Shown: positions 33,430 to 45,139 of the stretch, piece after piece | Layout: each line of letters begins with the position of its first letter | Numbering within the stretch: the stretch's first letter is position 1 | Program-made: the position numbers and the translations under genes | The notes under the pieces: generated by a model | Told to the model about the DNA's origin: nothing | The model's input: the letters and a program-made list of their open reading frames with translations, nothing else | Database searches by the model: none | Origin: Leptodactylus fallax | Taxonomy: Eukaryota; Chordata; Amphibia; Anura; Leptodactylidae | Direction of reading: 5' to 3' | NCBI GenBank assembly: GCA_947044405.1 | Contig: CAMRHE010000067.1 | Location: 4,603,501 to 4,667,500 of the forward strand | Length of the DNA stretch: 64,000 bases

Positions 33430-34314
33430 AGTTGACATAACCTTTAAAGGTTCGACAAGACTTTACCAACTGTAAAATTCCAATTTGAAAGCCTGATAAA
33501 GACTGGTGTCATAGTGCCATAATACTAAATCAATTTAGTATCAGTATAATGGCCACAAGGCTTGGTCCTTCAACATGGAAATGGGATCACCATCGGGTTC
33601 TTTAGGAAATGTGTTATCATATCTTTTTTTTTTTTTTTAAGAAAACGAGAAAAACAACAGTTCAGCAGAAGACATTCTTATAACGTTTAAAGCCATTGGG
33701 ATTGTACAAACACAAAAAAAAATCACAACTGCTTCCAGCTTAAAATACGCCAAAACATTAAAGATCAGAAGCGCATGGACTAGTGGAATATAAAACTTGC
33801 AGAATGTCAGTTTCCTGTTTTGATTTAGTGCTAACATGAAATGACGGTACAGCAAAGTCAATTTGATGATAATGAGATTTCAGCTCCCTGTGCGGTTAAC
33901 ACATCATTTCTCCAGTCACAGTAAACATGCAATCTCTCTCCAGATAGTTCTTTAATACATTTAGTTTTTCAATGTAATTTTGGTAAGTAATGAGCATAAA
34001 GCTAGTAGATGCAATAAAATGTGCTTAGTGCCCCACATCCCATTAGAAAAAGTAAGATGTAACAATTTCCCTATTATATAGTGACATTAAGCCTGAGTTT
34101 ATGAAGGACATACATTTTTGAAGATTTGTATTCAAAAGAATAAAAAATATTAAGAAAAATTATTAATGGATTCTTATTCTTATACTGCAGTTTATGTTGT
34201 CATAAAAATACTTCTGCTTTATGCAAGTATTCCAAAATGTTCATGTGAATGTGGGAGCTTAGTGCGTAGCTGAGAGTGTGAATGGGCCCTTGGTGGGTTT
34301 TCCCACCAAAACAA
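33430..34314. other. Unclassified DNA
   Basis: It contains the old repeat unit 33490-33575 (see 32607-32690) and AT-rich sequence. No gene recognised. Confidence 0.4.
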
Positions 34315-34322
34315 GTTATCGT

Positions 34323-34936
34323 TAGAGATGGCAAATCTCAAGATTCGTTTTGTTTCGAGTTTGTGTGGTTCAGGACTAAGATTTGTGTTGGGGTGAACAG
34401 GTTTGGTATGAACCACACCTTAAATTCAGCACGGTGCAGCCTTGCAGAGCTGGAGTCCTGGGTTAGAATCCTGCCAAGGACAACATCTGCAAGGAGTTTG
34501 TATGTTCTCTGTGGGTTTCCTCCGGTTACTCCGGTTTCCTCCCACACTCCAAAGACATGCTGATAGGGAATGTAGATTGTGAGCCCTATATGGGACAGTG
34601 ACTGTCAATGTCTGTAAAGTGCTGTGGAATATGATGGCGCTATATACAGTAAGTAACTATAATAAATAAATAATAAATAGTGTAGGACACTCTCGGGGCT
34701 CCTAGGAACCGGTGTATCCAATTTTTAGCGCCCTAAGGCAAACACAGCTGAAGTTATATGAAGGTTTTTATTTTTGCCTCCACCTATTATACTCTGGGGT
34801 CTGAAGAGAGCATAATGTGGTGCCCATTTTAGTTCATCCAAAGCAAATCGCCATTTGTTTGGTTTCATTAAAAACTGAACAATTTGGAATACTCGGGACA
34901 AATCCGGTTTGTTACAAACCAATTTGCCCATCTCTA
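34323..34936. mobile_element. hAT-like element of family F with nested SINE
   Basis: The ends TAGAGATGGCAAAT and TTTGCCCATCTCTA are inverted repeats. The flanks GTTATCGT (34315-34322) and GTTATTGT (34937-34944) are an 8-bp target duplication with one change, as in hAT elements. The inner GTGTAGGACACTCTCGGGGC block (34679) is the parent of the 46-bp minisatellite monomer at 38.2 kb. A SINE sits at about 34428-34675. Confidence 0.82.
34428..34675 (+). mobile_element. SINE with vertebrate V-type core
   Basis: It contains GCAGCCTTGCAGAGCTGGAG, GTCCTGGGTTAGAATCCTGC (tRNA B-box-like GGTTxGAATCC), CTCCGGTTTCCTCCCACACT, CCAAAGACATGCTGATAGGG, and ends GGCGCTATATACAGTAAG with an (AATA)n tail. The central core is characteristic of vertebrate V-SINEs, whose 3' ends are shared with L2-like LINEs. 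It lies inside the hAT-like element, so it is younger. Confidence 0.7.
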
Positions 34937-34944
34937 GTTATTGT

Positions 34945-36715
34945 CAATTCATATGGTAGGGGATAACTTACAGATCAGTGTGGGTCCAACTGCTCAGACC
35001 CCCACAGATTAGGAGAATTTAGGACTTCACATCCCCTGTTCTGAATAGAGCGGTGGTTGGGCAGCACATGCACTGAGTGGTTGGGAGGATAGGGGATAAC
35101 ATGCTTTGTTGGGAAAACCTCTTAGTAGCTTGCCCCTTCAAACCTGGCCAAATTCTGACATCAGTGAGTTGCACTGCGGGAGAGGAGCACACACCCTCTC
35201 CCACAATGCAACTATTAGGTGCAATGCTGTTTGGAATATTAAGAGCCATTGTATGATCCTGCATCCAGAGACCTCCCAGAGCATGACCATGTGATGAAAT
35301 GCATCAGACAAAGTGACACGTATTAAATCGGTACATCAGGCATATACAAACACAGTACAATATTCAATGCTACCTAAGTATCATCAACCTAAGAGAGCCC
35401 AGTCGGTCACTTGTCACCAAGGCTGTGCCTCATCAAACAGCCCGCACAGTGTGAACAGAGGCAGAATCTGCCTTCTGCCTACCTACACACTTGTTCATGT
35501 GGACCAAGAGTGAAGCAGCCAAATAATTAAGCTGTGCATCCGCACCACATGACACTGCAAAGGAAGGATACAATAGGTTGTCTTTCTGCTACTTCTCCTA
35601 ACAGGAGCTTCCTCTGCTAGCAAATTTTTAAGAATAGTTGGCCTACTAAAATCTCTTATAGGGCTATGGCAAAACCAAAGTACAAATCTTTCATCCTGTT
35701 TCTTCCTTGTTCGATGCTGTAATATTTTACTATCCTACTTGCTAGCCTCCTCGCTATACTCTTTTTTTCTAATCTGTCACACAACTCATCAGCCTAAGCT
35801 TCACAAGTCGCGACTTCATTGCTTTTCCTTTTAGATCATAGAAATTACCCATCTAGAAGTGTCTTTTTGATATGATGGGGGTGATCATAACACAGTCAAA
35901 AATGGAGGCTATCACTGGTCACAGAATCCACTTACATTCTGTATGCACAGGAGTGGCATTTGCTCCTTAATAATATTTTTATCCTTTGATTTGGCAATTG
36001 TTGAAGAAAGGAATCCCTAGGCTACCCTCTTAGTGCCTTCCTAGGTATCTATCTTGGCCTGTACAACCAAAGTACCTTCTTGGTTAACTCTCTTTGCAGT
36101 ACACAATTCACTGGAAGGAAGCAGAGGTTGGGAGTAGTAGTAGTCATTAGCAGTAGGCCAAGAGCACTCAACCAACTCCTCTAGTTCACCTTCCAAGCTG
36201 TTAAGGGGGCCTGCAGTGTACATGATGGTGGTCATAGTACCAGTTTTGAGGAGTCCTCTCCTGATGCCTGATGATGGTGGTCAGAAAGGTCCTTCAGAAC
36301 ACAGAAGATGCAGTTGGTCCAAATGATGTAATTTTACAGAGACAATGACAACTAATGCAGTTGGGGTAGTAGAACAACAAGAGTTCACCTGGAGATGACA
36401 GTACTGAGACTGGCAATGGCTTCTATCAGCAATGGGATGCCCAATAATGGATGTTAATTCCAGTGCCTGATAACCACTTCAGTAATACTACTGTATACTC
36501 TATTTCTCCCATTATATGTAATGTAGGGGGCTGATATGAGTGAGTCCCAATGGTGCCCTGTCTACCTGTGTACTACAGGGTTCAGGCTGGTAGCCTCTAG
36601 ATAACTTCTTACCCAACTTGGCACTTTCTTACCTATAGGAGGCTGACAGCAATTTCTTCCCTTCTCAGAATTGTAGCAATAATGATGCTGGACTAAGACT
36701 CTGAGTCTCCAGAGA
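34945..36715. other. Unclassified DNA
   Basis: No gene, inverted terminus or simple repeat recognised. Open frames are short and lack motifs. Confidence 0.4.
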
Positions 36716-36724
36716 AGTTCAGTG

Positions 36725-37430
36725 TAGATCAGTGATGGTCAACCTTTTGAGCTCGGTGTGTCAAAATTCGCAAAAAAACAGAGCATAACTCAGGCGGGGT
36801 ATCACTTTGTGAAAAACCCATAATTTTGTTATATTTGTAGCTCTAATAACAAAAAGTTATAATGTTAATATATGGACTGTATTTAATAAACCAAAAACAA
36901 ATAATTTACCTAATTAGTGACTTTTTTGTTGCTGAATTTCTTTGGCCAAATCTTCAATTGAAGGTTGGTATTTCGTACACTTCAAGCTTCAATAATGGAA
37001 TTCACTAAGAGACAAGTATACTGTCTGCTTGCTGGCTTCACTAAGTGAGAAAATATGGCACCGTTCACAACGCGCCTGCCCCCCTCCTCTGGATGCTGAC
37101 ACTGTCTGATTGCTGCTCTGGCTTCACTTAGGTGAGGTAATATGGCGCCGTTCGCATCAACATCCGGAGGTGGGGCAAGCGCGGCACCTTAATGAAGCCT
37201 GCAAGTAGTCACTGTTATCAGCGGCAGGTGAAGCTCGGCAAGCGCAGCACGAACTGCGCCATGACACACGTGTCTGCAAAAAATATGGCGCCATTCACGC
37301 CGCACTTGCCCGCCTCCGGATTCTGAACATGCACAAAGGAAATGCCACTTCCATGTACAGATGTCATAGCAGCCTGAATGGCCCGATCTTCTCTTAAAGT
37401 CATAGTGCAATTTACTGTAAAATTATGCAA
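36725..37430. repeat. Probable DNA-transposon relic
   Basis: It starts AGTGATGGTCAACCTTTTGA, GCTCGGTGTGTCAAAATTCG, a start also seen in diverged form at 44412-44460 (GGAAACCTTTTTTGTACGGCGTGCCG). It contains two similar blocks AAATATGGCACCGTTCACAA (37101-) and TAATATGGCGCCGTTCGCAT (37138-), plus AAATATGGCGCCATTCACGC. Superfamily unknown. Confidence 0.4.
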
Positions 37431-38117
37431 AATACTAGAAAAAAAAATCTAAAGCATGTTCTGCAACATTAGTCCAAGTACATAGCATATACTTTCTTAC
37501 AGGTAGTGTTCCTCTGGAGCAATACATTCCTACTATTCACAAACCCCAAAACATTTTAAAAAATATATAAAAAAAAAAAATTATTATTAAAATAAATATA
37601 TAAATCAGAATCTTAGTAAAGCACATTTTTTAATAATGATAAAATTCACAAGTTCAAGTTCATTTGCCTTGATACTTGGTAATTATCAATGTTTCAAATG
37701 TTTTCTGTCCTTGAAATTCCCTTTGAGTGTCTTGATTTGAAGTAGTTCTATTGACTGATTTCTCGGTAGGAACTGCTCCGCTGGATAGCAAAGTCCCTGT
37801 TGTTTAATTGAAAGTCTGTGGGCATTCATTTGTGATCGGAGCTTTTTCTTACTTGTAAAAACATCCTTTATCGATAACGTAAATATATATTATGTTCACA
37901 AAAAGCAGGTTGCTGGTGAATGTATTGTAAGATATAGTTATGTCCTCAGGGTATGTTGCTGTCACATAGCTCTGAGGGTTAGCAATTATCATACTAATTT
38001 GTTTATTTTGCTAATTGTTGTCCTCTCCAATTTGATACAACAGTCTATACAGTTTACCCTTTTGTGCTAGAAATTAAGTTTAAGGGATTTTCTGGCCCCA
38101 AATGGTTTTTCATACCA

Positions 38118-39322
38118 CAGAGGTGGATGAACCTCTCAAGATTTGTTTCATGTTCGGATTTGGCTGGTCGAGTCCCTGATTGGTATGAACAACACCTTAG
38201 ATTGGCTTAAAACATAGTGTAGAACACTGTCAGGGCTCCTAGGATCCTATCTATAAAACATAGTGTAGAATACTGTCAGGGCTCTTAGTAACCTATCTAT
38301 AAAACATAATGTAGAGCACTGTCAGGGCTCCTAGTAACCTATCTATAAAATATAGTGTAGAACACTGTCAGGGCTCCTAGTAACCAATCTATAAATCATA
38401 GTGTAGAACACTGTCAGGGCTCCTAGGAACCTATCTATGAAACATAGTGTAGAACACTGTCAGGGCTCCTAGGAACCTATCTATAAAACATAATGTAGAA
38501 CACTGTCAGGGCTCCTAGGAACCTATCTATAAAACATAGTGTAGAACACTGTCAGGGATCCTAGGAATCTATCTATAAAACATAGTGTAGAACACTGTCA
38601 GGGCTCCTAGGAAACTATCTATAAAACATAGTGTAGAACACTGTCAGGGCTCCTAGGAACCTATCTATGAAACATAGTGTAGAACACTGTCAGGGCTCCT
38701 AGGGACCTATCTATAAAACATAGTGTAGAATATTCTTAGGGCTACTAGGTATCTATCCTTTCTAGCTCACTAAGGCAAAACAAATGAAATTATGTCAAAG
38801 TGAAAAATGACATTATTAAACTCTGGAGTCTCTTCAGACCCCAGAGTTTAATAGGGGAGGTGTAAAAAATGAAAAAAAAAAACATTCATACTCACATTCC
38901 GTTACTTCGTTGGACCTCCTCATGGCATCCGGCACTCTCCTGCCGACGTATGGCAATCTTCTTGATGACAGCAGCCTAGGGGGTCATGGCTGAGGCCTGT
39001 GATTGGGCAACCATCATGGCATCATGACGCTTGGTGTGCCCAGGCCACTGCTGAGACCCAACCACAGGCCACATCGCTGAGCCCTTGGTTGATAACATCA
39101 AAGAAGAGTGCTGGACATCACCAGGAGAGCACTGGAAACCACGAGGAGGCCCAAAAAAAGTAATGTAAGGTAAGTATGAAGGTTTTTTTTTTTTATCTTT
39201 TTCACCTTTCCTGGGCCTCTACTTATTATACTCTGGGGTCTGAGGAGAATTTAGTTCGTTTGACCCAATTTGGAATGTTTGGGTCAAACCTGGCTCACTA
39301 CAAACCGATTTGTCCATCCACA
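38118..39322. mobile_element. Family F element carrying a minisatellite
   Basis: The left end (GAGGTGGATGAACCTCTCAA) and right end (CCGATTTGTCCATCCACAGG) are diverged inverted repeats like those of 34323-34936. The interior follows the same order (GTATGAACAACACCTTAG, the GTGTAGAACACTGTCAGGGC block, CACTAAGGCAAAAC, ACTCTGG blocks, ACTCACATTCC and AAGGTAAGTATG). One internal block has expanded into the 12-unit minisatellite. I could not see a target duplication. Confidence 0.65.
38213..38760 (+). repeat. 46-bp minisatellite, about 12 units
   Basis: The unit reads ACATAGTGTAGAACACTGTC, AGGGCTCCTAGGAACCTATC, TATAAA. I count twelve copies with 0-6 differences each; the last (near 38720) is the most diverged. 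A single related unit occurs in the sister element at 34676-34720, showing which sequence was expanded. Confidence 0.95.
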
Positions 39323-39607
39323 GGATCAGGTCAGTATGTGATCTGTAGGGGTCGCGAACACAAACCCTGCACATATCAGATGGTCCGGTAGCCTCCATGC
39401 TTAGGAAGCTGCTGCAGCTGATGGGAAGTGTGTTCAACCTATTCAATTAAGTATAGCGATTGTTCCAGGAAATTGCAGCATCATTCCTATTACTTGAATA
39501 ACAGTAGCCTGCACATGCTCCACTGTAGCAGATTTCCTCAAGTACAGATACTGTAGACCTATCCTGGTAATAGGTCAACAGTATGATGAAAAATCCATTT
39601 AGAGTTG

Positions 39608-39641
39608 GGAAACCCCTTTTTTTTTTTTTTTTTTTTTTTTA
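39608..39641 (+). repeat. Poly-T run
   Basis: About 33 T in a row, possibly a minus-strand retroelement A-tail, but nothing recognisable precedes it. Confidence 0.9.
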
Positions 39642-39786
39642 GGAATTAAGTGCAAATTACAATACTGACCAATCCTACTAAACCACCACCTCGTATACAG
39701 TATGGAGGCTGGAACATGAAAGATGCAAAAATATAAATCAAATTTTACCCCAATTTAATGGCCGTATGTGTATATATTATTATAAC

Positions 39787-40030
39787 TTAAAGGAAATCTA
39801 TCAGCACTAAATTGGTTCTTAACCTAATCCCAGTACCTTGTATACCTTGCAGAGGTGATTTTGCAGTTTCCTAATATTTCTGTGTTATTTAGCTTTGGAG
39901 CCCCATCTATATGTAAATTGACAGTTAATTTATATGCAAATAAGTGGAAAAGTGCTTAGCTCAGGAACCTAGAGCTGAGACCAAAGCCCAGGCAAGCTGA
40001 GTAAAGGCCCCAAAGCAGATTTCCCTCATA
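39787..40030 (+). repeat. MITE family I, partial copy
   Basis: It starts TTAAAGGAAATCTATCAGCA, CTAAATTGGTTCTTAACCTA and ATCCCAGTACCTTGTA, as in the full copy at 60479-60814. It keeps the left arm and centre but lacks the inverted right arm. Confidence 0.7.
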
Positions 40031-40146
40031 TGTATATGAATGCAATATAAAATTTACATAAAAATATGTGATTTGAGTATGTAGCCAGTTTATTCAAATG
40101 GCTAAGGCAAAATCAAATTTAATCTAAATTTCCCCTTTTTAGTAAA

Positions 40147-40192
<46 letters not shown>
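40147..40192 (+). repeat. (AT)n microsatellite
   Basis: About 45 bases of alternating AT. Confidence 0.97.
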
Positions 40193-40199
<7 letters not shown>

Positions 40200-40860
40200 A
40201 TGAACCTTTGGCTCTGCTTTGGGGATATGGATTAAAAAAGCTTTGACTGTTTTAACTGTAATAAAAAAGATGCATTCAAGTAATTTGCTAAATCGTATCA
40301 GACATGATATTTAACAATAACTATTATTACCTATCCTGAGAACAATTTCCCAGAATGCAAACTGCCTCTATTATGTTCTCAGCAAATGCAGCAACACTCG
40401 AATTCAGGAAATGGTCACAACCATTATACCAAGTAAATATGTCCCCTCTGTACACAGATTATTTTCCTAGCCTAGAAATTTCAGGATTTAGTCTTTAATA
40501 AATATGTGCACGCCCTTGTCTGTCATATATTGCTCAGATAATTCCCATAATAACCGTCTACAAATTACTTCTATGAATCACAGACAGTATTTGTAGGAAT
40601 ATTGTACATTATTAATCTGTGCATTTCTTTCAGGCATCATTATTTTCTGCCAAGAGATGCATTTAGAAGATTTATAACATCACTATTATTATGGCAATGT
40701 GTTAGAAAATATAAAAGCTTAAAAAAATGAAACTTCTTGACAGTCAAATAGTTTCTCTGCATCTGTTCTTTAATATCGAGGTTACTAGGTTTTACACAAG
40801 TTATGAATAATAACACAACTTGTTATATGTGGTTTTCCATAAATCTTGCCCTCCAACACT
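40200..40860. other. Apparently unique AT-rich DNA
   Basis: It shows no similarity to other parts of the window, no inverted ends and no simple repeats. It has many ATTA-type homeobox-like motifs. It could hold conserved non-coding sequence, but that cannot be seen from one genome. Confidence 0.3.
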
Positions 40861-41309
40861 CATAATTGTTAAAAGATTATCCCATGTCTAAAGGAAAAAC
40901 AAAACTCAGACCAGTAATCTTTAATCTTGGACTAGAGATGGAGATTCTATAAACTGTAATTCATTTGACACTGCTAGACCAGGCTGCGGAGTCTAAGAGA
41001 TCTGATTTTTACCCTTAATCTCCACAAAGAGGTTTGGAAATGTCCAGTTTGTGCTCCCCAGCATAGTCATTGAGTGACTGCAGTAGCGCTGATGTGGTAG
41101 TAGCATAGACTGGATTGTAGCCAAGGGTCATCACCAGGGGAGCAATGAGAATGTGATAGGCTAGAGGACAAGATGAGAGTAAAATCAGTAGAATAGCAAA
41201 AGGTCAAAACCAAAAGTCAGAGGACAAGGATCAAACAGGTCAGGAACAAGTCTGAGGTCAGGAATAAGCAGGAGTCAGATGTAGTAGGTACCTTAAGGTT
41301 AAGGACTCA

Positions 41310-41605
41310 TGTAGCGGGCCACAGCGAAAAAGTGCTGCTGGAAAAACAGCGGCAGAAACACCTCTTGGATTCTCCCGCAGAACTTCTCACAGAAAGTCCA
41401 CAGAGTTTTCCTCTGCGGAATTTCTGCTTCAATTATACCTATAGGGAAACCGCTGGCATTTCCATAGGTATAATTGACTTGCTGTGATTTCCAAAAATGT
41501 GATGGTTTTGGAAATCGCAGTATTTCCGCTGCATGTATTTTTCTGCAGTGTGTGGATGGGATACGCTAGAATATAAAACGCTGCGGTGTTTACGACTCAT
41601 GGGGC
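41310..41605 (-). repeat. Palindromic repeat family P1, copy 3
   Basis: This is the opposite-strand copy of 2140-2458. The arms contain GCTGCTGGAAAAACAGC, TTCCTCTGCGGAATTTCTGC, TTATACCTATAGGGAAACC paired with CATTTCCATAGGTATAA, then CTGCATGTATTTTTCTGCAG and CATGGGGCCCC at the end. Foldback structure, non-coding. Confidence 0.7.
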
Positions 41606-41896
41606 CCCAGTTTAAAAGGCTTTTTTTTCATCTCAGGGATTCACTTGTGTTTCTGTCTTCTCTCCTCCACCCTTCCTGGTCTTCAGCTTAGTCCAGCAGG
41701 ATATAATGCCATATCAGACTAACATTATATGTCCAGGCACCATCTGCACGTTAAAGGACATGACTGATGACGGCTCATACAGCTTTATATATGTGTAATG
41801 ACAGTAACCTCTATTACAGAATTGTCTGACCATTGTACAAACAATGCTACATCTGTTGCCGCCCCTGCTACCTCCTGTGTCACCCCCTCTACCTCA

Positions 41897-42056
41897 TAGA
41901 TTGTAAGCTCTTGCGAGCAGGGCCCTCAGTCCCAGCGTGTGAATTGAATATTTCTTTGTAATGTATCTTTTTTGTCAGTACTTGAACCCTACAAATTGTA
42001 CAGTGCTGCGGAATATGTTGGCGCTATATAAATAAAATTTATTATTATTATTATTT
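41897..42056 (+). repeat. LINE/SINE 3' tail with (TTA)n
   Basis: GATTGTAAGCTCTTGCGAGC, AGGGCCCTCAGTCCCAG, then GTGCTGCGGAATATGTTGGC and GCTATATAAATAAA with a (TTA)n tail. The final GGAATATG...GGCGCTATATAAATAA block is shared with the SINE at 34428-34675 and with the fragment at 45265-45337. A 5'-truncated retrotransposon. Confidence 0.7.
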
Positions 42057-42059
42057 CTA

Positions 42060-43970
42060 AGTTGCACTTATTTCTGCATTTACATAGAGGTTCTGATCAA
42101 GTCAATGATCTGGTCCTTATCAGGGCTCAGCAACTGAGAGCACTTTGCAGAAAGAGAAGAGAAGATAGATTCCCAGAACCAAGGACTGCCTCACCAGAGA
42201 GAGAGAGAGTCTGTAACCTAGGCAATGAGAGATACAGCATTGTATTGGGTAAAACACTTCAGTTAGCTCAAGCTATAAGTCAAAATATGACCATGGAGAT
42301 AGGAATATCCCTTTAACAGAAGTGTGTGAAGTGATCAGAAGTGCTGCTGCCAGAACTGGCAAGGCTGCAGGAGAATCCAGAAGCCGAGGGTAGAAAAAGG
42401 GTAGGCTCGAGTTGCCTGGTAAATGGATGTGCTCATCAGGAGTTACTGTGGCTGATCCCCAGAACATACCGCTGGAACTGGGCGAGTTGAGAAGCAAGTA
42501 CACAAACCTCTCAAGTGCCCCTCTCTTGGAGGGACAGTTCCTTATTTCGACTCAATTCTCTCTGTTCCTCTTTAATTCTTAAATGTCCCTATTCTGGGAC
42601 ATTGAAGATACACTAGATGTGCATTAATAAATCTTTTATCTTGCTCCAGAGAGTAGTCAATTTCCTAATTGTATCTTATAACTTGATTCATTTCATTAAA
42701 GGGGTTTTCCACAAAAGACATTTATCCTCTATACACAGAGTAAGACATAAGCGTCAGCTCTCCAAAACATGGGTGCCTTAGCTCCCCCCAGTGGAGTGAC
42801 GGATATGCATGTGCATTGCGCTCCATTCAAGTGTATGCAACTAATGGAGTTACAGCTATAAACCATAAGTGTCCCTTTTTAACCATCAAAAAAGTAAATT
42901 GTTTGCTTAGCTCTCTTAGTTCTTTTACCCCACATTCACAAGATCGAGTCCATAAAACTTGGTCCGTGTGTTCATCCTATTTACCGGCCTAAATATAATT
43001 TAGCACTATAGTTATCTATGATACTAGGAGTTTGCCGCCCAGCCACATACTGCCCTGTATTGATGATAGTAGGGGACAGTATGTGGCTGGGAGGCAGGAA
43101 TTCCTAGCCGCATAGATAACTATAATGCTAGATGTCCTTCTCCCAGCATGATGTCAGACTGGTAAATCTAGCGAACACACGGACGGAGTTTCAAGGGTGA
43201 AACTTGGTCATGTGAATGCGGGGTTAATCTGTGCTTGCTGTGAAGATCATTACTGTATATTCTTCATTCGGATTCTCACGTGTACATTCGATTCTTATAT
43301 TGCTTTTCAAACGTCAACCAATGTTTTTATCATATTCCCTCTTTAGCGTTCACACTACTTTATAGCAATGGAGACAATGAGGAGTTAAATTGCATTTGAA
43401 TTCAGTAGCTATAGCTAACTTCAATTCCGGCATTGCGGCTATCAGTTGGACTTTGCAGGGAAGCATGCCTGCATAACCATTGATAATGGACACATTTGGG
43501 AAATCTATTTCATGAACCATTCCTTGGTAACTAATAGAAATGTATGAAATAAATCTAGATGTGATCTGCTCTGATTAATTTTTATATTCTAGAAATTACC
43601 TTTATATATTACCCTGGAGTAGAATCAATTTTGAAATAAGTGTATTGCAAAAGTCCCAGTCACTGTATATCTTACCCAGAGAGGACTTTAAGGATTTACA
43701 GAAGAGGACACCTAGTGATAAGTTAGCCTGGTGGTGATGTCTTTAGTAAAGTTATAGTTCTGGTGATATTGATTTTTACAATTGTGCGAATGGAAATTAT
43801 GTTATGTGTAGATAGGAAGTGAATAACAGGTACATAAAGGGGGTGTCCTTACACAGTACTGTCTCTGATGGGACAGTGTCAGAAGAGCAGAGGCACAACC
43901 AGGAACAGCCAGATGTCTATTAATATTCTAGTAGGAATGGCAGAGAAAGGCATGGTTTGGTGGTAGGTAT
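42060..43970. other. Unclassified DNA with one inverted pair
   Basis: 43010-43060 and 43075-43125 are inverted partners: ATAGTTATCTATGATACTAG, then CCACATACTGCCC, against GGGACAGTATGTGGCTGG and ATAGATAACTATAATGCTAG. Outer pairing includes CCGTGTGTTCA / GAACACACGG (42967, 43174). It is probably a foldback element of about 300 bases (42930-43225). No gene recognised. Confidence 0.5.
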
Positions 43971-43976
43971 ATACAG

Positions 43977-44075
43977 TAGATAGATAGATGATAGATGGAT
44001 AAAGTAGATATTAGGTAGATAGATACTAGACAGGTAGAGAGGTAGAGAGGTAGAGAGATAGAGAGATAGAGAGAG

Positions 44076-44120
<45 letters not shown>
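43977..44120 (+). repeat. (GATA)n array 1
   Basis: Interrupted GATA/GAGA repeat of about 140 bases, purest at 44078-44120. Tyr/Leu/Ser-rich minus-strand frames are translations of it. Confidence 0.97.
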
Positions 44121-44124
<4 letters not shown>

Positions 44125-44312
44125 TATGGGAAAAGGCAGCACTCCACAACATATGGTGCAAAAAATGTTGAAATAGATTTATTTCACATGTGCAATGTTT
44201 CAGCTTCTATTAGAGGAGCCTTTCTCAAGGAAAGTGTCAGTGCAATACTACAAGAGTTTATAGAAAAATCTATTATTAGCAATTAAAAAAAAATCATTAG
44301 TGTACAATTAAG
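44119..44312 (-). repeat. Penelope-like fragment, inverted pair, left arm
   Basis: On the minus strand it reads from GCAATTAAAAAAAAATCATT-like sequence complement through CTTGAGAAAGGCTCC, GCTGAAACATTGCAC, GTGAAATAAATCTATTTCAA, GCACCATATGTTGTGGAGTG and CTGCCTTTTCCCATACTA. The CTTGAGA...CTGAAAC layout looks like a degenerate hammerhead core. It pairs with 45140-45365. Confidence 0.55.
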
Positions 44313-44406
44313 GCAAGACTTTTCTCTCCACATTTTTCAGGTGGAAACTGGGCGAACCCCATAGACCCGAAGATCGGAAACCCGAACGCAGGTGTGAGCC
44401 TAGCGT
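44300..44406. repeat. Harbinger-like MITE fragment
   Basis: It ends CGGAAACCCGAACGCAGGTG, TGAGCCTAGCG followed by TAA, matching the terminus of 33093-33261. The inner GACTTTTCTCTCCACATTTT block matches GACTTTTCTCTATGCATTTT there. The left end is missing. Confidence 0.55.
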
Positions 44407-44409
44407 AAT

Positions 44410-44540
44410 AGTGTAATGCAAGGGCAGGAAACCTTTTTTGTACGGCGTGCCGATTTAAATAAAAAAAAAAAAAAAAAAAACACACACCACCACAAGGATG
44501 TGGTACTCAGTGTGCCGTAAGTTGTCAACCTCTACATAAA
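44410..44540 (+). repeat. DNA-transposon relic related to 36725
   Basis: It contains AGGAAACCTTTTTTGTACGG, CGTGCCGATTTAAATAAA, an A-run, then GTGGTACTCAGTGTGCCGTA and AGTTGTCAACCTCT. GTGCCG / CGGCAC-like and AACC / GGTT pairs suggest terminal inverted repeats around 44425 and 44530. Confidence 0.4.
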
Positions 44541-45139
44541 AGTCATTATAATGGGACTTCCAGCTGTAATACAGAGAGTAGTTTACCTCAGTATTACAGC
44601 CATAAGTCTAGCCAAATTTGTGTTCATATGCGCATTGGATGCTCTCTTAGAAGCTTCCATTACAGGTAAGGCTACAATCACATTTCATGAGTCACACCCA
44701 TACGTATATCGCACATGTGCCATGTGAATAGTAAAACATAACGCAAGTCCGTAACGCGCATATTATTCACATGGTGCATGCGCGAGATATGAGTGTGTCT
44801 CGCGAGACTGTGCTTGGTGGGATGAACTGATGATCTTATACTGAGTCTGCGTAGTATACTAGTCACCATGGTATTGTTCCTTATGTTGAGCATGCGCAGT
44901 CACATTAGAAAGACGCTGAGTTATGTTTTAATGATGCGGATGGGAAAGGCTCTCGAGGCAATTTAAGTGATTTTATTTTAATATTCTGCATCTGTACTAA
45001 TTATATATTGGGATATTAATAAAGCTGCTTTTATATGATATTTATTGCAGTTTCATGATGATAGTATACTATATGAATGGTCTTGTTGATCATGTTATAC
45101 ATTTGTATGTATATTTGTATGTATTAATATATCACACTA

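Noticed and set aside
34445..34475. A tRNA gene at the GGTTAGAATCC motif
   Set aside because: Only a B-box-like motif within a SINE; no cloverleaf can be formed.
38213..38760. 46-bp repeats as a CRISPR array or satellite centromere
   Set aside because: Head-to-tail units without spacers, only about twelve copies, and confined to one dispersed element.
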